Positions 22,202 to 33,117 of a stretch of 64,000 nucleotides of DNA are shown piece after piece. Each line of letters starts with the position of its first letter. Positions within the stretch are counted from its first letter, which is position 1. Position numbers and translations under genes: made by a program. This DNA is from Coix lacryma-jobi var. lacryma-jobi. Lineage: Eukaryota; Streptophyta; Magnoliopsida; Poales; Poaceae. The notes beneath the pieces are model-generated. The model saw nothing but the letters and a program-made list of their open reading frames with translations. It searched no databases and was not told the origin of the DNA. The stretch is from NCBI GenBank assembly GCA_009763385.1, contig CM019822.1, forward strand, positions 9,952,127 to 10,016,126, written 5' to 3'.

Positions 22202-23533
22202 AGGCTTTTACTCGTCCTCGAGAAAAGGTTGGTTTAAGAAACATCTGGGGTTAAAAACTTTGCAAAGCATTCTTTTCATACCTGCAGGGTGTTGTAAAAA
22301 TCCACTGTGCACTGTAGTCAGGGAAATATATGGTTAGAGTAGAGAGCCTTTCTTCTTCTCAACTCTGTCACTTGGAGTTTTTGCATATTTTTGAAAAGAA
22401 AACTTAGCATACCTTTATCCTCATAGGTGCTCTCAGAATCACTCATTATCTTTTTATATATATCTCACTGAGGCTGTTTTGATTTTGCAACAATTCTTTA
22501 AGCATACATACCTTGCATTTATTGTATGGTCAAAACGGGATCCGAGGAGAGGAATGCCATACTCTTAGATCAAAGACTTCGAAAATTAAAAACTTGTCAC
22601 TCTTACTGGCATATTGCTTATTAGAGGGACCATGGGCTATCATTTTCTTTTCATCATATTTTTATCATATCTCATTTTTTTTCTTTTTGGGTGGATACCG
22701 AGGTACCCCTAATTCTACTGCCGGACACTTGTCCATTTTTTTCTGCGAGGTTGTCGAGCACTTGCTCCTTTTTATTTCCTCGATATATTCATAATTTTGC
22801 ATAGCCCATGCCTCTAACGCAATAATACTTCGGAAGAGTGAATCTTTCTGAATAAAAATGTCTTGATCTTGGGAGTATGGTAAATCTCTCAACAAGGGTC
22901 TAACTCATTTTGAGCAAACTCAATACAAAGTAGATAGCTATAGTTATGTTTAGCAAGCTTATAAAACATGAGGATGGTAGCTATAATTTTAAAGTTTTTG
23001 AAATAAATTCTCCAAGCAACAAAGATATTAAGAATAAGGTACTCATACTCTTGCCATCTTACATTCCACAATGACTTTAGCAATACAGGGTTTTGAAATA
23101 ATTTTAATAATTGCAGGTTTTCAGGAAGGATCACAGGGTGAGATCATGATTATGAGTATTTTTATCTTTTTAGTTCATTATGTTAAAAGAGAGACAATAA
23201 TTCTACACAACTATAGTGAGTGTATGAATGCAAAATAACAGTGTGCAGAGTGTGTACCTGAATCGTGGAGTGGTGTGATCGAAGTGTGCGTGGCATGTCG
23301 GGGGATCTCCCCCATACTTGTTTTCTGCTTTCTTGCACAAAAGTAAAGTAGAGACACAAAACATACTAATAATAATCTTTATTAATCTTGAGGCATTTAT
23401 TACAACCGAATAATAATAATAACCGAATTATAGTGATAGATCTAAACCGAATATAAGCGAACCTAATAGAATCTAATAATAAGATAAATAGCCTCAAGAT
23501 CTACTCTAGATAGCTCAGCGACGCTCAAGCTTC

Positions 23534-23629
23534 CTAACCCTCTTCTCTAAGTCGACGTTTTGCCTTCTTGGGCTTCTTGTTGAGGTCGTAGGGAACGACT
23601 TCCCAATCGTCGTGGTACTCTTTGGCCAT
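23534..23629 (-). CDS. Small 31-codon ORF behind an internal promoter of the Gypsy element
   Basis: The ATG (23629-23627, context CCAATGGCC, good for plants) opens a frame of 31 codons ending TAG 23536-23534. It has an acidic/aromatic start (EYHDDWEVV) and a basic stretch (KKPKKAKRR) that resembles a nuclear-localisation signal. A TATA box lies about 90 bp upstream. A neighbouring frame continues downstream with a Leu/charged pattern (DLEKRVRKLERR) to a stop at 23517-23515, so an older, longer frame may have existed. AATAAA-type signals lie further downstream (around 23400-23365). It has no recognised family. It lies between gag-pol and the 3' LTR, where Athila relatives may carry an extra ORF. 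Expression is unproven. Confidence 0.45.
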   Translation of the reverse strand: MAKEYHDDWEVVPYDLNKKPKKAKRRLREEG

Positions 23630-23715
23630 TGGAGCAGCAGGGATTTAAGCTAGATCTAATTGAGGAAGAAGAGAAGGCTTGAAAGAATTTGTGCTAAAAG
23701 CTGACGTCAGGGGGC

Positions 23716-23887
23716 TTGTTTATATAGGGGGTAAAAACTGCCTCGTAGATGGTCGGGAGTCTCTTCCATTGTCACCGACAATGGAGTTTTCCAGATAGCA
23801 ACGGGCGAGGTTGTCGCGTGGGAGAAGTCCGGAGCCGAGGGGAGGCAGAGGCAGGGCGCCCGCCCTCATCCTTAGGGCGCCCGCCCT
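23716..23887 (-). promoter_or_regulatory. Internal LTR-like promoter in the Gypsy element
   Basis: On the minus strand two GC-rich motifs (AGGGCGGGCGCCCT at 23887-23874 and 23866-23853, 21 bp apart) lie about 125 bp upstream of CTATATAAACAAG (TATA around 23728-23719). The LTR promoter has the same motif pair at the same 21-bp spacing but in the opposite orientation, a similar distance to TATA, and a similar TATA context. This suggests a second, related transcription start inside the element. It rests on sequence pattern only. Confidence 0.55.
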
Positions 23888-23995
23888 GTTCCTGTCTCCG
23901 CTGCGGGCCCGCTTCCTCTAGCGTGTTTCTAACCATATTCTTATCCCGAAAAATATATTTTTGGCCCAAAAACGTCAGATTAAAAATGTCGGGCT

Positions 23996-26900
23996 TTAAT
24001 TATTAATTGGAAGGTAAAAATTGATCACGTCTATTTCTTCTAATTCTTTATTGGGCTCTAAAAATAATTTAAGACGTTGACCATTTACCTTGAATAACGT
24101 ACCTTCGTCATTTTGAAGTGTGATAGCTCCGTGAGATGATGAATGAATTACCTTGAATGGTCCTTCCCATTTGCTCCGGAGCTTTCCATGCCCGAAAAGT
24201 TTCACCCTGGAATTAAAAAGTAATACCTTATCTCCGGGCGAGAACTCCTTCTTCTTGATCCTCTTGTCATGCCATCTTTTGACTCTTTCTTTGTAGATTT
24301 TTGAATTGTGATATGCTTTTTCCCGCCATTCTTCCAACTCTGATAATTGCATTCTTCTATAATTCCCGGCGATGTCTAGGTCCATGTTCCATCTCTTTAT
24401 GGCCCAGTGTGCCTTGAATTCAAGTTCGACAGGTAGGTGGCAAGTCTTCCCGTACACCAATTGGTATGGAGACATTCCAATTGGGGTCTTGTATGCTGTC
24501 CGGTAAGCCCAGAGTGCATCGGGTAACTTGTCCTTCCACGCCGTTCCCATCTCATTTACCGTCTTCTGAAGAATGTTCTTGATTTGCTTGTTGGAAGTTT
24601 CTGCTTGGCCACTTGTCTGAGGATGATAAGGAGTAGCAACGTTGTGACGGATTCCATGTCTTGATAGATAGTGCTCGAAGCGCTTGTCTATGAAGTGTGA
24701 TCCTCCATCACTTATTACTACTCTAGGAACTCCAAATCTTGGGAAAATAATTTCCTCAAACATCCTCTTTGAACTGATGTTGTCAGCATGTTTGCAAGGT
24801 AGTGCCTCTACCCACTTGGAGACGTAGTCAACCGCCACCAAGATGAACTCACACTTCTTTGATGGGGGAAATGGACCCATGTAGTCTATTCCCCAGACAT
24901 CAAAGAGCTCAATCTGAAGGTTGTTGGTGAGTGGCATGGCATCCCTTGTATTTATATTTCCGTGCCTTTGACATGGCCCACATCTTCTGATATATTGCTT
25001 CGTGTCATCGTACATTGTAGGCCAGTAGAATCCACACTGCCAGATTTTTGAATGCGTACGGAATGCTCCATAGTGACCTCCGTATGGTGATGAGTGACAT
25101 CTGTCGATGATCTTCAATCCTTCCTCGGTGGTCACACATCTTCTGAGTAAGCCATCAGCGCATACTCGGAAGAGGTAAGGTTCATCCCATATATGTGAAC
25201 GACTTTCTTGAATAAGCTTCTTCTTGTTTGCTCCGGGTGGTACATAACCTGAAACCATAAAATTAACAATATCTGCATACCAGGGGTCAGATCTGTTAAT
25301 CCCGTAAAGCATGTCGTCCCGGAGTGAGTCATTAATGGGGGGTTCCTGTGGATTCTTAAAGTACATTCTAGACAAGTGATCAGCAACAGAATTTTCTACT
25401 CCCTTTTTATCTTTTATTTCTAAGTCAAATTCTTGGAGTAATAAAATCCATCTAATTAGGCGAGGTTTAGCATCTTTCTTAGTGAGCAAATATTTTAGTG
25501 CAGCATGATCAGTGTAAACGATTATCTTAGCTCCAACTAAGTAAGATCTAAATTTATCAATGGCAAAGACAACAGCCAGAAGCTCTTTTTCAGTGGTTGC
25601 ATAATTAAGTTGAGCTCCTGTCAAAGTTTTACTTGCATAAGCAATTGCATGATGCTTTTTGTCTTTAGTTTGTCCCAAAACTGCCCCCACAGCATAATCA
25701 CTAGCATCACACATAATTTCAAAAGGCAACGACCAATCAGGGGGTTGAATGATTGGTGCAGAGATGAGTGCTTGCTTTAATAAATTGAAAGAAGTTAAAC
25801 ATGCATCATCAAATTCGAAAGGAGCATCCTTGGCTAGCAAAAGAGTAAGTGGTCTAGCAATAAATGAAAAGTCTTTTATAAATCTGCGATAAAAACCAGC
25901 ATGGCCAAGAAAGCTTCGAATTCCTTTTATATTCACAGGTGGAGGTAGTTGTTCGATTACTTCAATTTTAGCTCTGTCTACCTCAATACCTCTTTCAGAC
26001 ACTAAGTGTCCTAGCACTATACCTTCCCTAACCATAAAATGACATTTTTCCCAATTAAGGATTAAGTGCTTTTCTTCACATCTTTGCAAAACCTTATCTA
26101 AGTTTTCAAGACAACTCTCAAAAGTTTTTCCATAAACTGAGAAATCATCCATAAAAACTTCCATAATCTCTTCAATCATATCAGAAAATATAGACATCAT
26201 GTATCGTTGAAAAGAAGCTGGTGCATTACATAACCCAAAAGACATTCTACGATAAGCATACGTTCCATATGGGCATGTAAAAGTGGTTTTGCTTTGATCA
26301 TCAGGATGGATAGGGATCTGATGATACCCTGAATATCCATCTAGAAAACAGAAGAACGAGTAGTTTGCTAATCGCTCTAGCATCTCATCTATGAAAGGTA
26401 AAGGAAAATGATCCTTTTTCGTGGCTTTATTGAGTTTTCTATAGTCTATGCACATCCGCCACCCAGTGACGGTGCGTTGAGGAATTAGCTCATTCTTCTT
26501 ATTAGTGACAACAGTCATGCCTCCCTTTTTAGGCACAACTTGTACTGGGCTCACCCACTCACTATGCGGCACAGGATATATAATCCCTGCATGCAGCAAC
26601 TTTATAACTTCCTTTTTAACTACCTCTCTCATCGCGTTATTAAGTCTACGTTGAGGTTCTCGAGAGGGTGTAATAGAAGGATCTGTTGGAATACGATGAG
26701 TACAAATCATAGGACTGATTCCTGTGAGATCTTGGAGTGAGTAGCCGAAAACAGAGTGGTGTTTTTCAAGAACGGTCATTAATCGCAGAGTTTGCTCCTG
26801 AGTGAGTTTATCACTAATGATCACAGGGAACTCTGGATTATCGTTTAGGAAAGCATATTTAAGACCAGGTGGTAAAGTTTTAAGTTCTATGGGGGGTCTG

Positions 26901-28390
26901 GGCGTTTCTGCAAACTCATCTAAAGGTTCAGGTTCAGAAGGTTCGGCCTCTTCTTCAATGAAGAAAGGAGCTTCCTCTTCTAAGTCCGGGTCATCTAAAA
27001 GCTCTTGAGATGCAGCCTTAACCTCCTCCATAGGATCAGGCAAAAGATATGGCTCGGTCTTATTATTCAAGGAATGAGTTATTGTGATTGGAAGTTTAAA
27101 ATTCTTCCCTAAAGAAATGTGTAGCTTTCCAGTTTGACCTTCATAAAGGAGTCTTCTGAAAGGTTGTCCTATCAACAGGTTGAAGTCCCATGTATCAAAG
27201 ATATAAAAGTTCAAATGAACCATGGAGCCTTCTACCATAAAGGGTAGGACATTAATAATTCCGAGACTGGGGACTAATCGTCCTGAAGATTCCTTCATGA
27301 CTTTTGTTGTGGGGGTTAAAACAAGTTTTCCAAATAAATTGAGTGCAAAAGCTTCAGACATGATATTGATCCCCACAACAGGATTATAGAGAGCGTCAAA
27401 TTGATCAGAATTATAAGCACAGCGTATAGTTATAGAAGGTGTATCCAATCGGATTACTTCAGAGGAAAGCTCTGACTCCTCTAACCATTCGCTACTCATA
27501 ACTGAGATAAGCTCTCTCAATTGACGTTCACTTGGTAAACAAATACTAAACTGGCCGTTTTGGGGTCGGTCTATAGAATGGTAGTTTGAAATATTTCCAA
27601 AATCGGCAAAAAGATCGGATTCTATGTCCAGTATGAAATCAGGTGGTGGAATTTCTTCCTTTTGTGACTCAGAACCTGGGATAGCTAAAGTAGATGAAAA
27701 ATTTGGCAGAGTGTCTACTTCGGCTTCGTCGGTTTTGTCATGGAGGACATTATCCATCTCGGCTTCTAAGATTCTATTCAAAATCCCCTTAGCTTCATCT
27801 GTAGGGATTCGAAAGAAAGAACCTCTAGCCATAGTATGTAGCATTTGTTTATTTTCTTTTTGAAGACCTCTAAAGAAGTGAAATAAAAGAACAGTGTCTT
27901 CAAGCAAAAGTTTTGGACCAGATTCTAAAAGATCAGAAAAACGTTTCCAGGATTTTCCCAAAGTTTCATTATCTTTTTGTTTAAAAGATAGGACTTCGAG
28001 TCTAAGGTCGCCCGTACGGTCAAGGGAATAGAAATCTAGACAAAAGTTGGCTCTTAAAACTCCCCATTCACCTTGTTGTTGACCTACCTTCTGACTATAC
28101 CATCGTCTAGCTTCTCCTCTTAAAGAAAAAGGAAAAAGCTTCCAACGTAAAGTCTTATCAGAGATGCCATCAATGCGAAGACAATCGCATGTCTGTTCAA
28201 AATCTCTAATATGAAGCTAAGGGTTTTCGTCTTCCTTTCCCGAAAAAGATAAGTTTTGAATCATCGCAATCAACCTTGAACTTAACTTATACTGGGCTGT
28301 TTGGATAGGTTGTGATGACTCCCATGGTAAAAGGTCAGTTGCTGAAGGTGTTGCGGCATCAAAGATGGATCTAGAATCTTGGTTTTCCAT
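23996..28390 (-). CDS. Gypsy gag-pol polyprotein with one in-frame TAG
   Basis: The frame starts at ATG 28390-28388 and is interrupted by TAG at 28219-28217 after about 57 codons. It then stays open for about 1,407 codons to 23996. Gag shows the retrotransposon-gag block (KTLRWKLFPFSLRGEARRWY, about 28160-28100). The protease region (about 27400-27100) has LYNPVVGINIMS; related grass elements usually have Asp where this copy has Asn. RT has CIDYRKLNKATKKDHFPLPF and FMDD (about 26150). RNase H starts CDASDYAVGAVL (about 25715). Integrase has a zinc-binding HHCC block (about 25090-24960) and catalytic Asp, Asp and Glu near 24885, 24708 and 24600. The TAG could be a nonsense mutation or, less likely, a readthrough site. 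Confidence 0.93.
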
Positions 28391-28498
28391 TTTTTGTAAA
28401 AAGAAAAAGGAAAGTAAAGAATGAAAAAGATAAGAAAAGATAAAAGTATAGATACAAGCTAGTAGTAAGATTAAAGTTATCTCAGCAAACCGTCTTTC

Positions 28499-28516
28499 TC
28501 CCCGGCAACGGCGCCA
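28499..28516 (-). other. Primer-binding site, tRNA-Asp type
   Basis: On the minus strand it reads TGGCGCCGTTGCCGGGGA, the primer site described for Athila/Tat-type plant Gypsy elements. It lies 8 bp inside the 5' LTR border. Confidence 0.85.
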
Positions 28517-28524
28517 GAAATGCT

Positions 28525-29757
28525 TGTTGATATTTGGTAACGCAATTAGGAAATAGGATCCGCAAGCGCACGGATATCGGTGAGCACTTCACCCGAGAAT
28601 AAGTCCTGGGTATCGTATTTATATTTTTACCACTAGGAGAAAAGGTGCATCTGACTAACCAAATCTATTACTACTAACCTTTAGGCTACAAACCACTATG
28701 ACTCGATATAAGTGATATAGAGAAGACTACAACCGCACTCTTCTTCTAACCTTGGTAAGGATGATCTATTGTTCTATTGGGGAGGCTGACGGAATCTAGA
28801 CACCACAAAGGATGTTCAACCCGCACCTATAAACCCTATCGATCCTGCTAACGGGATATGGAATCCAAAGGTAACTCGGAAATGTCACGTTCCTCGCTAC
28901 TACCACGATCCAGCTAGACGAGGGGATATCTATGAGTATCCTAGCTTAAACACCACGTTTACGCCAGAGATGATTACTCTAAACTCTACGCGAAGAGATC
29001 AAAGTAAACTCATAAACCAAAGAACAATAAAACAAAGAACTTACTAGAATTTAGAAGTCGAAATACTGAAGAATCCTGAGAACAAGCCTCGGGCTAGGAG
29101 AACTTGATCCCGCAGGTACAACCTCGGAGTAGACACCGACAGGCCGGCTTCCTCCGATCTACACCTCCACTCTATCTCTCTTAATCTAGTAGAACTAATT
29201 CTACTTCACATTGGATGCTACGCCCCTAGAGGTGGGAACCTAGAGGAACCTCTCTCTCTAAACCCTAACTTTTGATATGCAACTGAATAATGAATTGGGG
29301 TCTCCTGTGCCAGGGGCCAGGGCCTTGCTTATATAGTCTTTTCCGGTGAATCTGGACCGTTGGATCAAACCGACTTAGAAAGGACGGTTTTCCTTGATCC
29401 TCAAAGGCGGTGGAGCATAATCCGCGAGATTGAGCCTGATTGGCTGCAGGCATAGGGCGGGCGCCCTGGGGGGTAGGGCGGGCGCCCTGCCTGTGGGCCC
29501 GTTCCGCCTCCGCTTCGGTCGTGTTGCTTCTGGACTCTTCCTGATCGAGGAAAATTGGCCGCCAAGTTAATATCCCGTCATTAATCCGACATGTGGGCCT
29601 ATTTTCCATATTATCTGATAACCCCCTGCAGAAATAGATAAACAGCAAAACTCGTGGAATTCTGTCAGATCAAACCCTAATTATAGGTGTTGCTTGCATA
29701 TAGGTCCTTTTCTTTATTTATTTGATAGCTATAATTGATACTTAAGAACCGTCAACA
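28525..29757 (-). repeat. Gypsy 5' LTR (1,233 bp)
   Basis: Same length as 20954-22186 and no difference seen by reading, with TGTTGA...TCAACA ends. Its inner border faces the tRNA-Asp primer site, which fixes it as the 5' LTR of a minus-strand element. Confidence 0.95.
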
Positions 29758-32700
29758 CACGACTCATCGCTCTAAGTCGCTGAAGGGTTTGGAGCCTTGA
29801 AAACAACATATGGATCAACAAACCCAACAGAATTATCATATTTATCTCTGAGCTGAGTCATCTGATACCTGTAAAATATCGAGTCGATCTACAAGTATGT
29901 GTGTAAGAATACTACGTACTATATACACATACTAGAGAGTTCAATGAAAACTATAAAAGAAACACTTACAAACAATAGCAGCTAAGGAGCGATTTGTCCA
30001 GTGCGTCCATATGACATAGCTGGTGTAATTCCTCCATCTAGACTAAGATTAGGTCATCGCCAAAGAAGTAGTGATGGTTCCGAATTCGGACATAAATCCA
30101 ATTGACATCACCGTCTTTAGAAGCCTCCATGCACCATTTGTTGATTGCAAACATCTGCGTACCAAGTACATGCAAGTGATTGGGGTTCATTAGATTCCTG
30201 CCCGGTGCAAAATTTCTCCTCCATTCATCAACTACTTCCGCTCGTGGAAACTCCAGCCCAGTAGCAATATTTTTAATTGTGTCGTACGGGAGACCGCTGT
30301 CAATGAAAAAATCTTCAATTGAGTCCATCTCAGACAAAGTGGTCTCTCCAGATTTTCGCTGTACTCTGCCCATGTTTGAACCATACTGATTTTGCACAAC
30401 TAACGGGGACAAAGGTCTTGATGTTTCCCCGAGCTGTGGAACACCCTTTCCCACTTTCTTCTTGTTGGATTGTTGTTCTTTTGCGGACTTCATAAGAGAG
30501 CGTTCGTAATCTGATTTTCGCGAAGCCTTTCGGGCTTCACGCATCTTGATACCATGTTGGTCCACCCTTTTCCTTAACTCCTGTGGGTTTAACAAAGAGG
30601 TAAGGCTTCTCCGGGTTCCTCTTCGCTTTAGCAGCGGCCTCACATTCATCTAAAAAATTTCGCACATCTTTTTTCACCGTAATTTCTAACTCCTCATCAG
30701 TCTTTTCATAAGCTAATTTGTCCTGGGCTTTTTTCCCTGATGCAGGAGCCTTCTTCTTTGGAGGTGGGGTCTTTGGTTCTGTGGCGGCAGACCGCTTCTT
30801 AGGGCCGCGCGGTGGAGGCGACGGTGTTGGAGCCCGCGGTGGAGGTTGTGGCGTTGGAGCCCGCGGTGGAGGAGATGGTGGGCCCGGTGGCGGTGTTGGA
30901 GCCCGTGGTAGAGGTTGTGGCGTTGGAGCCCGCGGTGGAGGAGATGGTGGGGCCGGTGGCGGTGTTTGAGCCCGCGGTGGAGATCTTTGTGCAGGAGATG
31001 GGGTTGAAGCCGTGTCCTCCAACACATCATCATCGCCCGCAGCACTCTGATGCGCTGGGGAATAATGACGAACTGGACTATAGTTCCTGCTACGCAAAAC
31101 AACGAATGATGTGAGCATCCAACTAATATATACATATAGGAAGTTAGTGTAATAAAAATTGTTTCTCGTTTACGCGCTCACTACCTATGGTGAGGATCTT
31201 GATCAGTAGGAGGAGGTTGCGGCGGTGACACTCCAGGAATAATAATGAAGCGCTTGCGCCAGCAAATAAATGTCTTCTTCGCTTCACCTAAAGTCTTCTC
31301 CCCATCTGCCCCTTCGATTTCCAGTGTCACGCTGCCACAACCTGTCAACCCTATCCACCGAGACGCTAGCGTATCCGGCTGGCACTGGTTGACCATGGAT
31401 TCTTGGTGTTCTTGTGCGGTCGATAGGGTTTACAACACTGACAGCCACCTTTTTTGTGGCATTTCCATCTGCAATGTGCAGCTCACAAGTAGTAAAAGGT
31501 TCTTTAACATCATCCACGGGGAAGCGTAGCTTGGAGTCATCTTGAATGGTTGGTACTTCCGTGGAGGCGCAACTGCTTTTCATCTGACCTGGGGGGGCTA
31601 ATGTTCGCTTGAGGCTGTTGTGATGATGTACCTTGCCCACTCGTCATTTGACTAAGTGCCGCTTGCACTTGCCTTTTGATTTCCTCCTGCATCCATTCTT
31701 CATGAGATTTCTCACGGTCTTGTGTTTGAGGAACATACTCCTCCAACTTGTAGAGCCGCTTTGCCTCCTCATCCTTCTTTCTCTGGCGGCTTCTGTAACT
31801 TTCTAGATCCGCTTCGAAGGAATGCAGCCACGAAACGGCCCCAAAGCCTCTCGTACGCCCACCGTGCTCAGGATTCTCCAGCGCGTACTTGAGTTCATCC
31901 TTCTCTCTGTTGGGCTTGAACTCGCCAGCCAACACCGCACTTCGTGCTTGAACTAGCCTCTATGCTGCTCTTGAAATTTGCGAGCCCGAATCAAGCTCCC
32001 TGTCATTAGGGTTTATGGTTCCCCCATGAGCGTAGAACCAATTCCTGGACCGTTCACTCCAACCTCTTCTTATTGTCTCCGGGACTACCCCCTGGCAAGC
32101 ATCTCTTATTCCTGTCTCTCCCACTTTGGAAGGGCAGTCTTATAGCCACCTGATCCTAAATGATGGTGGCATTTCTTCTGAGCTGCATTCTGTTTGTTTA
32201 CTCTGACCCGGGCCTCGCTCTCTTGTGATCTTTTGTACCGTACAAATTCATCCCAATCGGCCCTTATCTTGACATACGCCTTAGAGTTGAAATCTGGCGT
32301 CTCGTTCTTCAGCACAAACTTGTGGTACAATTTCTTCTTCCAGTCCTAAAAAAGTGTGGCCATCTTCTTCATTGTCCACTCCCGAATTCGCCTCAGCAGC
32401 TCCTCATCATCCGTGTCGAACGAGAAATGAACTTGGATGTCATCCCAGACTAGCTGCTTGTCAAGATTGGAGACATAACTGATCTCGGGAGCACTTCGCC
32501 TCTCTTTCCATTCATGGGCACTTATCGGAATCTGATCTCTCACAAGGAACCCACAGTGAAAGACATATTTCTGTGCATGGGGTCCTAGTGGTTGGCATGT
32601 AGCCATGTAAAATTCAGAGATTACATGACGGCCCTTCAACGGCCTCTTCGGCCCTCGTTTTGGTCTGCTCTGCCTCGTCGCAGACGTCGATCCAGAGGGC

Positions 32701-33041
32701 TACATATAGGTAAAGACACGAAGATGAAACCCTAGTACAAGTTGAGATAAAACCTAATCAAGTAATAAAGTAAATGTAAACCCTAACACGACATATTGTA
32801 TATATACCTCGCATGTATTGCCTTCTTCCATCTCAACTTGTTTTTCAGGGGGATTTTCATCATGCATGGTCATGTCTTCATAATTCAATAAGTATTGACT
32901 CCCGTCATCGTCGCCGGCGATGATATTCATCATTTCCTCCTCCATGTTCTCATTTGGGTCCGTCATTTCTGTGAATATTAAAATATATATACAATATGAT
33001 CGAACACTTAGAGGGGTTTTATACATGTATGTGAAACCAAA

Positions 33042-33117
33042 ACCAAAAACTAGGGGTTTTGGGTTTAGGGTTTCGGGTTTAGGGGTTTAGGATTTCGGGG
33101 GGTTTAGGGTTTCGGGG
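33042..33117. repeat. Telomere-like degenerate TTTAGGG tract, left part
   Basis: Repeats such as GGGTTTTGGGTTTAGGG and GGGTTTCGGGG, variants of the plant telomere repeat TTTAGGG, run up to the border of the gag-only element. The tract continues on the other side at 40225, so it is one array split by that insertion. Confidence 0.85.

Larger units (their letters stand above)
20954..29757 (-). mobile_element. Ty3/Gypsy LTR retrotransposon, Athila-like (8,804 bp, complete)
   Basis: Two 1,233-bp LTRs flank an internal region with primer site, gag-pol and polypurine tract, all on the minus strand. The 5-bp CACGA duplication is present on both sides (20949-20953 and 29758-29762). The RT (FMDDFSVYG) and integrase sequences, with the tRNA-Asp-type primer site, fit the Athila group. 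No envelope-like ORF is seen between pol and the 3' LTR; that space holds a separate promoter-like cassette. The insertion interrupts the Ulp1-like gene of the surrounding CACTA element. Confidence 0.95.
20061..32966 (-). pseudogene. CACTA accessory protein: Ptta/En/Spm (Transposase_24) with Ulp1-like C48 domain, disrupted
   Basis: Exon 1 is 32966-32808 (MTDPNENMEEEMMNI...), with a GT donor and a matching AG acceptor; exon 2 starts at 32699 in phase. Exon 2 carries the Ptta/En/Spm block (EFYMATCQPLGPHA, about 32610). After an in-frame TAG at 32348-32346 it continues with DWKKKLYHKFV and DWDEFVRYKRSQ. Further pieces need frame changes: LAGEFKPNREKDELKYALE (31930), CELHIADGNATKKVAVSVV (about 31490), then a proline-rich tract (30780-31050). 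30649-30038 is DUF-like. The C-terminus resembles Ulp1 cysteine peptidases: LFPYNF at the 20954 side, His at 20779-20777 followed by TAG where Trp is expected, LIYDSLSKPQEDYQDMIDIL (20740-20680), and GTNLCGF (about 20367-20347). The stop is at 20063-20061. The Gypsy element at 20954-29757 splits the peptidase domain. Several stops and shifts make it a pseudogene. Confidence 0.75.

Noticed and set aside
23772..24006. Short frames on both strands around the internal Gypsy promoter
   Set aside because: They overlap the GC-rich promoter motifs and pol end, have poor starts and no domain; only the 31-codon ORF has a matching promoter.
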